DNA of 64,000 nt from CAVXYG01 sp963706835 (GCA_963706835.1 CAVPOB010000016.1:248001-312000); one strand, 5' to 3'. Shown: positions 1 to 8,810, numbered from the stretch's first letter. Numbers and translations: made by a program. Notes: generated by a model not told the origin, from the letters alone.

Positions 1-215
1 GCAGGGCGGTACGCATGACGGACGGGCGACGACTGCGCGGATGCGGCCTACGCCTGCGTCCACAGCCGGTGTGCCCGCGCACGGATGCAGCCCGCGAGCC
101 CACCGGTCGGTGCGCCCTTGCGAGCACCGGGTCGCGCCGAAGCGCCGGCAATGCCGGCACCTTCCGGCGTGCCGCTGATGGGATTGCCACTCGTCAGTGC
201 GCCCAGCTGCCCCGA
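1..215. other. No recognisable gene
   Basis: This GC-rich stretch lies downstream of the fluoride-export operon, which ends at 216. Open frames cross it on both strands, but none has a convincing start, ribosome-binding site or recognisable motif. It may hold the end of a gene lying outside the window. Confidence 0.4.
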
Positions 216-590
216 TCAGCCCCAGATCGCCTCGGCGAGGTACCAGCCGGCCATGGCCGCAGCCATCCCCGCTGCCAGGCTGGCCGCCACGTTGCCGACG
301 GCCAGTGCGCGGGAGCCGCCGATGATGAGCTTGTAGGTGTCCAGGCTGAACGTGCTGAACGTGGTGAAACCGCCGCAGAATCCGGTGCCCAGCAAGGCGA
401 GCCAGTACTGATGGGCACCGCCAAGCGTCGTGGCGCCGATCACGACGCCGAGGGCGAACGAGCCGATCACGTTGACGGCGAACGTGCCGAGCGGGAAGAC
501 CGAGTCGTTGCGGGCCACGATGGCGCGGTCGGTCAGCCATCGACCCACCGCGCCGACTCCCGCGCCCACCATCACCAGCAGCAGTGTCAT
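216..590 (-). CDS. crcB: Fluoride channel CrcB/Fluc, short paralogue
   Basis: This 124-residue protein is a member of the CrcB/Fluc family, small four-helix membrane proteins that assemble as dual-topology dimers and export fluoride. The sequence shows four hydrophobic helices, the conserved Asn-containing stretch GTFAVNVIGSF around residues 35-45 and the hallmark GGFTTFSTF at residues 73-81, which forms the broken third helix with the central sodium site and the phenylalanine track. The start overlaps the stop of the DUF190 gene by 4 bases (ATGA), so translation is probably coupled. It is the last gene of a crcB-DUF190-crcB operon. Two different crcB genes in tandem suggest a heterodimeric channel, as in other Gram-positive bacteria; that pairing is an inference. 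Confidence 0.93.
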   Translation of the reverse strand: MTLLLVMVGAGVGAVGRWLTDRAIVARNDSVFPLGTFAVNVIGSFALGVVIGATTLGGAHQYWLALLGTGFCGGFTTFSTFSLDTYKLIIGGSRALAVGNVAASLAAGMAAAMAGWYLAEAIWG

Positions 591-940
591 CCGCGCTGCT
601 CCGGCGCGGAGCGGCCGACGTACTTGACGACCTCCACCTCATCGATGATGACCAGGCCTTCTTCGATGAGTTCGTCCAACTGCGGCAGGAACGCTGTGAC
701 GTGCTCGTGGCTGTCGATGATGATCACGGCGACCGGGAGGTCCTCGCCGAGACTCACCAGCCGCGCGGTGTGGATGCGGGAGCTGGCCCCGTACCCCTCG
801 ATCCCGCGGAGCACGGTAGCGCCCGCCAGTCCGGCGCTATGGGCCCGGTGCACGATCTCGGCGTAGAGCGGCTTGTGGTGCCACTGATCGGCTTCGCCGA
901 CGAAGATGGTCAGCCGGGTGGCCGGGCCCTCGAGTTTCAT
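587..940 (-). CDS. DUF190 domain protein between two crcB genes
   Basis: This 117-residue protein matches the DUF190 family, small soluble PII-like proteins of unclear function often encoded beside crcB. It starts with a typical strand (RLTIFVGEADQW), has the loop HRAHSAGLAGATVLRG and ends with an acidic strand (VIIDEVEVVKYV). The ATG overlaps the stop of the upstream crcB by 4 bases, and its own stop overlaps the start of the downstream crcB by 4 bases. Its position inside the fluoride operon suggests that it modulates or senses for the channel, but no substrate can be read from the sequence. An upstream extension of the reading frame to 1438 is antisense noise inside crcB. Confidence 0.88.
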   Translation of the reverse strand: MKLEGPATRLTIFVGEADQWHHKPLYAEIVHRAHSAGLAGATVLRGIEGYGASSRIHTARLVSLGEDLPVAVIIIDSHEHVTAFLPQLDELIEEGLVIIDEVEVVKYVGRSAPEQRG

Positions 941-1428
941 GGGGTACTCCTGTTCCGTGGTCGGGTGACGGCCCGTGCAGCGATGGTGCCGCCGGCAGCG
1001 GCGGCCAGCCCCAGGGCGGGACTGAGGAAGAGGTAGGCCATCGCGAGTGCCACCTCGCCCTCCAGGAGCAGCACGCGCGTATCGGAGGTGTAGGCGGAGA
1101 ACGTCGTGAAGCCGCCCAGGACCCCGACTCCGAGGAAGGGGCGCAGGTAGCGGTTCGGCGGCCACACGTCGAGCAGGTACACCATGACCAGGCCGAGAGC
1201 GAACGACCCGACGACGTTCTCCAGGAGTGTGGACCACGCGATCTCGTCGACGTCGTGGACCACGAGTTCGTTCAATCCGTGCCGTAGCGCGCCACCCAGC
1301 GCACCACCGGCCGCGATCGCCAGGCAGATGTCCCAGATCCGCTCCCGGGGCCGCTGCGGCGCGGGGAGGTCGAACGGCGAGGTCCCGCTGCCGTTGGGCC
1401 CGTTGGCCGGTTGTGGCGGAGTGGCCAT
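937..1428 (-). CDS. crcB: Fluoride channel CrcB/Fluc, long paralogue
   Basis: This 163-residue CrcB/Fluc protein is the first gene of the fluoride operon. It has four hydrophobic helices, LLENVVGSF with the pore Asn at residue 71 and GGFTTFSAY at residues 105-113. It carries about 30 extra N-terminal residues rich in Pro, Gly and Asn before the first helix, which the second paralogue lacks. The ATG is internal to a longer open frame and gives the normal family length. The last bases overlap the DUF190 start. The 84 bases between it and the stop of the SulP gene show no clear fluoride riboswitch core. Confidence 0.92.
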   Translation of the reverse strand: MATPPQPANGPNGSGTSPFDLPAPQRPRERIWDICLAIAAGGALGGALRHGLNELVVHDVDEIAWSTLLENVVGSFALGLVMVYLLDVWPPNRYLRPFLGVGVLGGFTTFSAYTSDTRVLLLEGEVALAMAYLFLSPALGLAAAAGGTIAARAVTRPRNRSTP

Positions 1429-1512
1429 GGCACCTCACTGTTCCCCCACGGAGTACGCGACGTCCAGTTGGCCGAGCGCGATGCCGCTCCTCTCAGCGGC
1501 GCGTGCCGCCGG

Positions 1513-3357
1513 TCAATCGTCCAGGAGGCGGCGCAAGCCGCGGCGATCAGCGGGGTCCTCGGAGTCGCCGTTGTTGATCTCGGCGGCGATGCGTTCCTCC
1601 TCGGCGCTGTCCGCGACGAGTTCCGCATCCGCGGCGGCCGCCTCCGCCTCGGCTTCGGCCAGGCGCAGCTTATGCTCCGACCGGGCAGCTCGGACACCTG
1701 CCGAGATGCTGTGCCAGATCCGGTCCTCGCTGAGCCGCTCGGTGAAGCCGGAGCGGTTCAGGGCCCCCCGGGCGCGGTGGAAGACGCGGACCAGGACGAG
1801 GTCGATGTCACGATCCCGCAAGAACTCCAGCAGCCGGTCCAGGGCATCGATGCTGGTGATGTCGAGCTGGCTGGTCGCCTCCAGGTCGAGCAGCACTGCG
1901 TACACCTCATCCTCGGACTGCTCGACCAGGGCGATCACCTCGTCGCAGGCCGCCGATGCGTTGGCCCAGAACAGCGGCGAATCGAGGCGGAGCACCAGCA
2001 CGCCCCGATAGACCCGGCGGTCGGAGTGGCGCTTGATCGAGCCCCACGCCGCCTTCTCGCCGGGTACCCTGCCCATCACGTCGACGGTGACGCGGCTGGA
2101 GCGGTAGACCAGGCCAAGCAGGGCCATGCCCACGGCGACGAGCAGTCCGTACAGGGGGCCGAACAGCACCACGCCCACGAGCGCCCCGATGGAGGAGTTG
2201 AAGTCGTTGCGGCGGATCCTGCGGTAGCGGTTGATGGAACTGCCATCCATCAGTCCCCAGACCGCCTGGATGACGATTGCCGACAGCACGGTTCGGGGCA
2301 GCGGTGACAGGGCCGAGGCGAACAGCACCAGCACCACGAGGGTGAGTGCGGCGCCGAAGATGCCGGTCATCTGGGTGTTGCCGCCGGCCCGGCGGGAGGC
2401 GGCGGTCTTGGACAGCGAGCCGGCCACTCCCAGGCCGCCGAAGAGGCCCGCGCCGACGTTGGCCGCGCCGGCTCCGACGAACTCTTGATTGGGGTCGATC
2501 CGATAGCCCTCCTCGGCGGCGAAGATGCGGGCCGCGCTCAGACCCTCGGCCAAGCCGACCAGCGCCATGGCAATGCCACCGAACAGGACCGGCGGCAGGT
2601 CGCCGGGGTCGATGCCGGGCAGGCCGAAGGGCGGCAGCCCGCTGGGGACGTCACCGACCACGACCACCTCGCGCCCGGCCAGATCCAGCGCCGAGGACAG
2701 TCCGATCGCGCCGATGAGGACGATCAGGCCCCAGGGAATCCTGGGCGCCAGCAGGGCGCCGCCGAAGAGGATGGCGAGGGCGGAAAGGCCGAGCAGAGCC
2801 GTCGTGGCATCAAGGTCGCCGACGCTGGTGACGATCTGCCAGGCCTGCTCGATCGTGCTGCCTCCCTCGATCGGGATCCCGAGCAGCTTCGGCAGTTCGC
2901 CCACGATGATCACCAGGACCAGTCCGAAGACGAACCCGGTGACGATCGGGCGCGAGATGAACTCCGCCACCCAGCCGACCTTCAGCAGTCCACCGGCCAG
3001 CAGGCCCACGCCGCAGCCGATGGCCAGGGCCGCAGTCAGTGCGATGGCCCGTTGCTCGTCCCCCCCGGACAGGCCCGCCACCAGGGATCCGGAGACCACC
3101 GAGACCGTGGAGACGGGGCCGACCACGAGATGCGGCGAGGAGCCGAACGCCGCGTAGGCGATCAGGGCTGCCGGAATCGCGTAGATGCCCACGACGACCG
3201 GGACTCCAGCAATGCTGGCGTAGCCCAATGCCTGCGGCACAGCGAGCGCCACCACCACCACCGCAGCCAGCAGATCACCCCCCACATAGCTGCGCCGGTA
3301 TTGCGGCAGCCACGAGGCGATCGGCAGCCATCGCTGGACTCCGCTCGACGTGTTCAC
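1513..3357 (-). CDS. SulP family anion transporter with STAS domain
   Basis: This 614-residue protein is an inner-membrane anion transporter of the SulP/SLC26 family (sulfate, bicarbonate or related anions). It begins with the family signature PQALGYASIAGVP near residues 42-54, followed by about 12 to 14 hydrophobic segments up to about residue 420. A cytoplasmic STAS domain follows at roughly 445-550 (VYAVLLDLEATSQLDITSIDAL). The last 60 residues are rich in Ala and Glu and look like a coiled coil. The start is GTG, with GGAAGG 9 bases upstream (about 3368-3373). It diverges from the baeRF gene. The substrate cannot be decided; no carbonic anhydrase or sulfate-assimilation gene is next to it. 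Confidence 0.9.
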   Translation of the reverse strand: MNTSSGVQRWLPIASWLPQYRRSYVGGDLLAAVVVVALAVPQALGYASIAGVPVVVGIYAIPAALIAYAAFGSSPHLVVGPVSTVSVVSGSLVAGLSGGDEQRAIALTAALAIGCGVGLLAGGLLKVGWVAEFISRPIVTGFVFGLVLVIIVGELPKLLGIPIEGGSTIEQAWQIVTSVGDLDATTALLGLSALAILFGGALLAPRIPWGLIVLIGAIGLSSALDLAGREVVVVGDVPSGLPPFGLPGIDPGDLPPVLFGGIAMALVGLAEGLSAARIFAAEEGYRIDPNQEFVGAGAANVGAGLFGGLGVAGSLSKTAASRRAGGNTQMTGIFGAALTLVVLVLFASALSPLPRTVLSAIVIQAVWGLMDGSSINRYRRIRRNDFNSSIGALVGVVLFGPLYGLLVAVGMALLGLVYRSSRVTVDVMGRVPGEKAAWGSIKRHSDRRVYRGVLVLRLDSPLFWANASAACDEVIALVEQSEDEVYAVLLDLEATSQLDITSIDALDRLLEFLRDRDIDLVLVRVFHRARGALNRSGFTERLSEDRIWHSISAGVRAARSEHKLRLAEAEAEAAAADAELVADSAEEERIAAEINNGDSEDPADRRGLRRLLDD

Positions 3358-3419
3358 CGAAGCAACGCCTTCCGTTCATCTTGGCGTCACCGTAGAACCT
3401 GTCAGGGGCCCTTGGCCGG

Positions 3420-3447
3420 TTGACTCGGATCGCGGTGCCAATAGCGT
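3420..3447 (+). promoter_or_regulatory. Promoter for the baeRF-like gene
   Basis: TTGACT (3420-3425) and TAGCGT (3442-3447) are separated by 16 bases, a good match to an actinobacterial housekeeping promoter. It lies 18 bases before the start codon and just upstream of the ribosome-binding site GGGAGG. Confidence 0.55.
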
Positions 3448-3464
3448 GGCGGTGGGAGGCAATC

Positions 3465-4520
3465 ATGATCAGTGTCGATGTCAACGATCTGCGGGATCTC
3501 GTGCGCCGCGCCGGCAGCGAACCAGTCCTGACGCTGTACCTGTCGACCGACCCGGCCGATCCCGCGAACCATCGCGACGCCGGCACCCGCGCCTGGGAGA
3601 TCGAACTGCGCAGCGACCTGCAGCGCATCGCCGAGCAGGCGTCCGGCGATGAGCGGTTCGAGGCGGCCCAAGCGGCAGTGGAGGACTGGCTGATCGGCCA
3701 GCAGCCGAGCAGTCGGACCCTGGTGCTGGTGGCCCGGCCCGACGGCGTCATCGATATCGCCCTACCAGTGGCACTGCCGCAGTCGGCGTCGTTTGGCCGG
3801 CCAGCCCTGGCGGCCCTCGCCCGGGCGCTCAGCGAGCACCGCCTGTACTGCATGGTGCTGGTGGACGGGGAGCAGGCGCGAGTCGCCCAGGCAGCCATGG
3901 GGTTCGTTGCTGATCGGCCGCTACTGCAACTCGATTCCCGCTGGGGGGAGCCCTGGCCGACGCGCTCGGATGCGAAGTTCCGCTTCGACCACCGGCGGCT
4001 GGAGTACCAGGCGCGGCACCAGCGCGAGGTCGCCGACCGGATCGACCGGATGCTCGTGGATCAGCCGCAGATCGACCGACTCGTCCTCGGCGGCAATGAG
4101 ACCGAGGCGCATGGTGTGGCGCGCGCCCTGGGCCAGCAGGCGGCCCGGGCACTGGTCGGGATCGTCCCGGCGCCGATCGGCAGCGCCGAGGCCGACCTAC
4201 TGCAGCGCGTCGCGCCGATCGCCGAGCGGGTCGAGTCCGATGCCGACCTCGCAGTCGTCGCCGGGCTCAGGGCAGCGACCGGCGGCGGCCGGGCGGTCTT
4301 CGGGCAGCAGGCGGTCAGTGATGCCCTGACTGCCGGGGTGGTCCAGGAAGTCGTGATGAGTTCCCATCTGGCCGTGGCCGATGCCGTGGAGGATATCGTC
4401 GCGCGATCACTCGCCGCCGGCGCCGAGGTCCGGGTCGTGCACCAGGAGGCTGCCGACCAACTCGACGGGACTGATGGGCTGGCCGCCAAGTTGTTCTACG
4501 CAGCGGTCGTGGTGCCGTAG
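3465..4520 (+). CDS. baeRF family (Rv2629/Vms1-like) protein
   Basis: This 351-residue protein resembles the bacterial archaeo-eukaryotic release-factor (baeRF) family typified by Mycobacterium Rv2629, related to eRF1 and to Vms1-type peptidyl-tRNA hydrolases. Recognisable parts are the N-terminal LTLYLSTDPADPANH, the central VLVDGEQARVAQ strand and the C-terminal VVHQEAADQL. Family members are linked to stress or hypoxia responses and proposed to act on stalled ribosomes; nothing here proves the activity. The ATG at 3465 is chosen over an earlier in-frame one at 3420 because GGGAGG lies 4 to 10 bases upstream and the earlier start falls inside the promoter. It stands alone, followed by a decayed transposase. 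Confidence 0.8.
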   Translation: MISVDVNDLRDLVRRAGSEPVLTLYLSTDPADPANHRDAGTRAWEIELRSDLQRIAEQASGDERFEAAQAAVEDWLIGQQPSSRTLVLVARPDGVIDIALPVALPQSASFGRPALAALARALSEHRLYCMVLVDGEQARVAQAAMGFVADRPLLQLDSRWGEPWPTRSDAKFRFDHRRLEYQARHQREVADRIDRMLVDQPQIDRLVLGGNETEAHGVARALGQQAARALVGIVPAPIGSAEADLLQRVAPIAERVESDADLAVVAGLRAATGGGRAVFGQQAVSDALTAGVVQEVVMSSHLAVADAVEDIVARSLAAGAEVRVVHQEAADQLDGTDGLAAKLFYAAVVVP

Positions 4521-4879
4521 CCGCGCCTCCGGGGAGCAGGTCGAGTACCAGGTCGGGTCGTCGAGCATCCAGCCCGCCCGGCGGCGCTGCCGGTGGCGGC
4601 GGCCCGGTGGATGGGCATCGACGTGGCCTATCTGCCGGGCCCGGCGATGCGCCGCATCGCCGACCTCCATCCCGGCAGCGCCGAGGCCGACGCCTGGGAC
4701 GCGTAGGTGATCGCCGACGCCGCCCGGGTCATGCCCCGCACGCTGCGCCGCGTCGATGTCGGGGAGGACGCGCTGGCGGAGCTGACGGTGCTGGTCGGTT
4801 ACGACGACGACTTCGCCGAGGGCCACGTGGCTGGCCAACCGGATCCGCGGGCTGCTCACCCAGGTCCACCCGGCGCTGG

Positions 4880-4906
4880 TGGGGGCGCCTCCCGCTCGCG
4901 GGGGAG
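4880..4906. repeat. Short palindromic insertion element, copy 1
   Basis: This element starts with TGGGGGC, then CTCCCGC, a very short loop and GCGGGGGAG. It interrupts the transposase remnant exactly between the codons for HPAL and RVLGPR; removing it restores the expected family sequence. It shares its start (TGGGGGCxCCTCCCGC) and end (GGGGGAG) with the copy at 5283, so both belong to one family of small mobile palindromes. Confidence 0.6.
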
Positions 4907-5282
4907 GGTGCTCGGCCCGCGAGTGCAGCAGAAGGCCGCGCTGGCCCTGGTCGCCAGATTCGGCGGACCCGCGGGGCTGCGGAAGGCGGGTCGCGCGCGC
5001 CTGGCCGCGGCGGCCCGCAAGGCCAACCCGCGCGGCGCGCAGGCGCCGGCCGACGCGGTCTGGACGGCGCTGGTCGAGCAGAGCGTCGTCGTGCCGGGCA
5101 TCGCGGCGGCCGAGGCCGTCCTGCCCAGGCTCGCCGAATCGCTGGCCCGGACCCTCGACCAGCGCGCGCAGATCGCCCGACAAGTCGAACAGGTCCTCGA
5201 TGCGCACCCTCTCGCCGGGGTTCTGACCTCGATGCCCGGCGTCGGCATCAGGACCGAGGCCCGGATCCTCATCGAAGTCGGC

Positions 5283-5325
5283 TGGGGGCACCTCCCGCCC
5301 CTCGCGCATCGAGGGGAAGGGGGAG
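5283..5325. repeat. Short palindromic insertion element, copy 2
   Basis: This 43-bp element begins TGGGGGCACCTCCCGC and ends GGGGGAG, with an inner stem CCCCTCG...CGAGGGG (about 5297-5316) around a 5-base loop. It interrupts the transposase remnant just before the segment that reads RVPTAGHLAPVTRR in the correct frame. It is longer than copy 1 but has the same ends. From memory, similar small palindromes are common in Streptomyces and related genera. Confidence 0.6.
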
Positions 5326-5762
5326 TAAGCGCGTTCCCACCGCCGGGCACCTCGCCCCGGTCACCCGCAGGCCTCGCCCGTTCAACCGCAGGTCGGGGAC
5401 CTCCATCCGCGGCGAGCACCCCTCCCGCGCCGCGAACAAGCACCTGTAGCGGGCCCTGTTCCTGTCCGCGTTCGCCGCCCTGCGCGCCGACCCGATCAGC
5501 CGCGCCTACTACGACCGCAAACGCGCCGAGGGCAAGAAGCACAACGCCGCCCTTCTCTACCTCGCCAGGCGCCGCTGCGACGTACTGCTCCAACACCACC
5601 AGACCTACCGGCCGGGAACCGCCGCCGCCGCTTGACTTCGGACACAGGGGCACTCCCCGCCCAGAGAAACCCGCCGGACAATTCCGCCGCGACCGCTCCC
5701 GGGTTGATCGACGCTCGTGTCCACCGCCGCGGCGTGTCGTCTCGCGTGTGTCGGCCCTTCGT

Positions 5763-5778
5763 GCGAACATATGTACGA
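5763..5778. promoter_or_regulatory. SOS (LexA) box-like dyad
   Basis: GCGAAC-ATAT-GTACGA resembles the mycobacterial/actinobacterial LexA operator TCGAAC-N4-GTTCGA with two mismatches. It lies 15 bases before the start codon of the DUF222-HNH gene. Related 13E12 family genes in mycobacteria are reported to have LexA boxes in the same place, which supports the call. Confidence 0.5.
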
Positions 5779-5793
5779 ACGAGGGGGGTTCGC

Positions 5794-7203
5794 ATGCGTC
5801 TGGTCACTGTTGCCCCGTTGGAGGGGGAGTCCGTGCTGGAGGTCCACGGGGTCGCGTGGTTCCGGGACTGGTGGGACGCCAGCCGGCCGGGCTGGGTGGA
5901 CCCGTCGTGGTGGTCGATGCCGCTGCGGGAGGAGGTCGCGGCGCTGCTGCGCCTGCCGGCCGGGCCGGACCTGGTGGCCGCGATGCAGCACCTGCAGTCC
6001 GGGGCCTGTCCCGCCGGGCACGGCGGCGAGGGGATGCCGGGCGATCCGGCGCCGGGGTCGGCGCCGGGCTTCCCGTGCGGCTGCCAGCTGGTGCTGGTGG
6101 CGGCCTGGCGGGCGGCGATGCAGTGGACGGCGGTCCGCGCCGCCGAGGCCCTGACCGATGCCGTGGCCGCCGAGCCCGTCGTGATCTCTGGCGACGGCGA
6201 CGCCCGGCCGGGGATCACCGACCCGGCGCGGGAGGAGGTGGCGGTGGCGATCCGGGTGGTGCCGGGCTCCGCCGCCGTGCAGATGCGCAGGGCCCGGGCG
6301 CTGGCGGCGTTCCCCGAGGCGGCTCAGCTGGCGCGCGAGGGCATCCTGCCGCTGCCGACGGTGGAGGCGGTGTGCGAGTCCGCCTCCCGACTGTCGGCCG
6401 AGGATGCCGGGCGGGTCGTCGGGCAGTGGTGCCGCCGGGTCCGGGGCCGGGCGCGGGGCCGCAGCCCGATGAACAGCGCCGGCGCGATGCGGGCCGCCAC
6501 GCGGCTGATCCTGGCGGCGCCGAGCCACCGCGAGGCGCGCAAGCAGGCGCGCCGGGGCCGCCGCGTGGAGCTGTGGGCCGGCGACGACGGGACCACCACC
6601 CTGGCCGCGGTGCTGAAGGAGGAGGACGCCATGCGGGTCTACCGGCGGCTGTCCGCGATCGCGCGCGGGCTCGACGACCCGGACGACTGCCGGGGCATGG
6701 ACGCCAAGCGGGCCGATGCCCTGGTGGACCTGCTGCTGGGCACGATGCTGTCGCAGGCCACCGGGGTGGAGGTCACCGTCACCATCCCCCTGCAGTCCCT
6801 GCTCGGGCTGGCCGACGACCCCGGCGAGGTGCCCGGCCTGGGCCCGGTCCCGGCCGGGGCGGCCCGCGAGCTCGCCGCCGACGCGACGTGGCGGGCCTGG
6901 CTCACCGACGCCGCCGGCACCGTGGTGGCCACCTCGGCCACCACCTACCGGCCCGGCGCGGCGCTGGCGCGGCTGGTCCGCGCCCGGCACCCGCAGTGCC
7001 GGATGCCGGGCTGCCGCGCACCCGCCGAGGCCTGCGACCTCGACCACGCCGTCCCCTACCCGCAGGGCCAGACCAGTCTGGACAACCTCGGCCCTCTGTG
7101 CCGGCGCCACCACGTGATGAAAACCCACTACGGCTGGGACCTCGACGCCGACGCCGGGACGTGGCGGACACCCGCGGGAGCGGAGGTCGCGATGGCGGCC
7201 TGA
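5794..7203 (+). CDS. DUF222 and HNH endonuclease domain protein (13E12 repeat family)
   Basis: This 469-residue protein has an N-terminal DUF222 region (about 60-330) and a C-terminal HNH nuclease domain. The zinc/nuclease part begins near residue 399 with CRMPGC, continues with DLDH (D417, H418) and N431, and ends with LCRRHH at 437-440. Such 13E12/REP13E12 proteins are multi-copy, mobile-associated genes in actinobacteria; their role is unknown, but several are induced by DNA damage. The ATG at 5794 follows GAGGGGGG at 5781-5788; an upstream in-frame ATG at 5632 would start inside the transposase remnant. An SOS-like box sits just ahead. It appears intact and is placed within decayed mobile DNA. 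Confidence 0.87.
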   Translation: MRLVTVAPLEGESVLEVHGVAWFRDWWDASRPGWVDPSWWSMPLREEVAALLRLPAGPDLVAAMQHLQSGACPAGHGGEGMPGDPAPGSAPGFPCGCQLVLVAAWRAAMQWTAVRAAEALTDAVAAEPVVISGDGDARPGITDPAREEVAVAIRVVPGSAAVQMRRARALAAFPEAAQLAREGILPLPTVEAVCESASRLSAEDAGRVVGQWCRRVRGRARGRSPMNSAGAMRAATRLILAAPSHREARKQARRGRRVELWAGDDGTTTLAAVLKEEDAMRVYRRLSAIARGLDDPDDCRGMDAKRADALVDLLLGTMLSQATGVEVTVTIPLQSLLGLADDPGEVPGLGPVPAGAARELAADATWRAWLTDAAGTVVATSATTYRPGAALARLVRARHPQCRMPGCRAPAEACDLDHAVPYPQGQTSLDNLGPLCRRHHVMKTHYGWDLDADAGTWRTPAGAEVAMAA

Positions 7204-7289
7204 CAGGGCAGTTGGAGCCGCGGATCAATCCTGACGTGCCATGCACCGGCACGGGCATGGCGACTTTCAGCGGGCAAGGGGAGCCTCTT

Positions 7290-7870
7290 GGAGAAGATCA
7301 TGACAACCCCGCTCGTGGGGGATCTCCTGATGAACCTCGTTGGCGACGGGAAGGGCTCCGACCTGACCGGCCGGATCGCCGACCTGGGAAGAAGGCTGCT
7401 CTCGAGCGCGAGGCCGCCAAGCAGTTGCAGTTCCGAGGGAAGCGGGCAGCGATCCTGGCCAACCTGAGGCGCCCCCGCCGCCACTCGGTCTGCGTGCCCG
7501 CAGGGACTCGCTCCCCGATGTGCATGACGGCACGCCCGCCCGGGCGCAGCACCCGGGAACATCTGGACCAGGACCTGCTGCGGGTCTGGGAACGCTTCGA
7601 AGGACCCCATGCACGTCACGACCGAGAACGAGTCGTCGGGCCACGGCAACGTGGCCGCGTCCCCCTTCACGATCTCGGCGGTTCCGGCAGCAGTCCGCTC
7701 TGCGAGGTTGCGGCGGGCCTGGCGGACCTGCAGATCGGACAGTCGATGCCGGCCGTTCTCGCCCCACCTGGCCGGCATGCCGGACCAGGAGCGTTCCCGA
7801 GCCGCAGGCCAAGCCGACCAGCACGAGCAGCAGCACCACCGGCAACACGGCCCGAGGCTGTCCGCGACGA
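7290..7870 (-). pseudogene. Remnant of a class I SAM-dependent methyltransferase
   Basis: Three pieces of one methyltransferase lie on the minus strand in different frames: a motif I-like GLACGSGTLL (about 7790-7820), then VRQARRNLAERTAAGTAEIVKGDAATLPWPDDSFSVV split around motifs II and IV (about 7590-7740), then LRPGGRAVMHIGE (about 7510-7550). At least two frameshifts separate them and no complete start is visible. The fold family is clear, but the substrate is not. The piece after 7500 drifts away from the family, so this is real decay rather than one sequencing error. Confidence 0.6.
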
Positions 7871-7918
7871 GCGGTCCGGTGATGCTGACCACCCGGCGTC
7901 GCAGCGTCCCGCCGCTGC

Positions 7919-8810
7919 TCACCGTCGGGGTGGGCGGGGCACCAGGACTGGCGTGCGAGCCACGTAGTCCTGGTAGTCGGGGTCGTCGCCCCAGGTCGCC
8001 CGGCCGCGCGCCTCCAGCAGCGGGACACCGCTCACGCGAGTCAGCAGCAGCGCCACGAACAGCGGAGACACCAGGGTGAGGTACTGCCACCCGGACAGCG
8101 CCGGCAGTGCGACCAGTGCGACGCCGACCCACAGCGCGATCTCCCCGAAGTAGTTGGGGTGCCGGGACCAGGCCCACAGGCCAGTGGTGATGAAGCGTCC
8201 GCGGTTGGCCGGGTCCGCCCGGAAGGCGCGCTTCTGGTCGTCGGCGGCGGCCTCGATGCCGAACCCGACCAGCCAGACCATGATGCCGACGACACCGATC
8301 AGCTCGAACTGGGACTCGGTGGCGCTGGTCATCGCGGCCAGTGCCGCGCCGGCGGTCAGCACCACCCACAGCGCCTGCAGCGTCCAGGCCACCAGGAACC
8401 GGGCCGGGTCGTGCTTGATCCGGTCGAACCGACGGTCGGTCCCTTCCTGGCGGATTCGCAGCACCAGGAAGCTGCCCAGCCGTAGCGCCCAGACCGCGAC
8501 CAGGGTGGCGAGGACCATCGCCACCGACGAGCGCGACCCGGCGGCGAGGGCGATCGCGACGACCGTGAGGTAGGTCAGCGTGCCGGTCAGGTCGTAGAAC
8601 CGCTCGGTTCGCCGCAGCCACGCTGGCACGAAGGCCGCCCAGTTGATGAGGTAGGCCACCGCCGCGCAGAGCGCGAACACCGGCCAGCCTCCGATCTGCA
8701 GGCCGCCGGCGCTGCCAGCGACCGCCGCGGCCGCGCCGACCAGCAGCAGCGACGACGATCGCCAGTACGGACCGGGCTGCGCCCGACTGACCGGATTCGG
8801 AACCGCTCAT
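7919..8810 (-). CDS. DUF1295 (steroid 5-alpha-reductase-like) membrane protein, one frameshift
   Basis: This multi-pass membrane protein belongs to the DUF1295/3-oxo-5-alpha-steroid 4-dehydrogenase-like family. The C-terminal signature is clear: GLWAWSRHPNYFGEI, then ATWGDDPDYQDYV. Six or seven hydrophobic helices are visible. The best start is ATG at 8810 (MSGSESGQSG), but the frame changes by one base near 8750, inside GTCGTCGCTGCTG; removing one base joins VLAIVV to LLLVGAAAAVAG and then VFALCAAVAYL. Without correction only the part from 8680 is open. The substrate is unknown; members act as putative NAD(P)H-dependent reductases. It lies between the methyltransferase and Doc remnants. Confidence 0.75.

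Larger units (their letters stand above)
4590..5635 (+). mobile_element. Degraded IS110-family transposase
   Basis: This is a broken IS110-type DEDD transposase. Family segments appear in order: DVAYLPGPAMRRIADLH, VIADAARVMPRTLRRVDV, ANRIRGLLTQVHPAL, RVLGPRVQQKAALAL, GVLTSMPGVGIRTEARILIE, PVTRR and a C-terminal part with AYYDRKRAEGKKHNAALLYLARRR. The first 80 or so residues, with the first catalytic Asp, are missing. In-frame stops occur at 4704-4706 and 5447-5449, a frameshift at about 4825, and two short palindromic elements interrupt it (4880-4906 and 5283-5325). It cannot encode an active enzyme. Terminal repeats are not visible, as expected for IS110. It marks the start of a decayed accessory zone. 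Confidence 0.85.

Noticed and set aside
1429..1512. Fluoride riboswitch upstream of crcB
   Set aside because: The 84-base gap has some GC-rich pairing but not the conserved core motifs of the crcB riboswitch in the right order.
2231..3423. Several plus-strand open frames inside the SulP gene
   Set aside because: They are antisense frames kept open by GC bias, rich in Arg, Pro and Gly, without starts or motifs.
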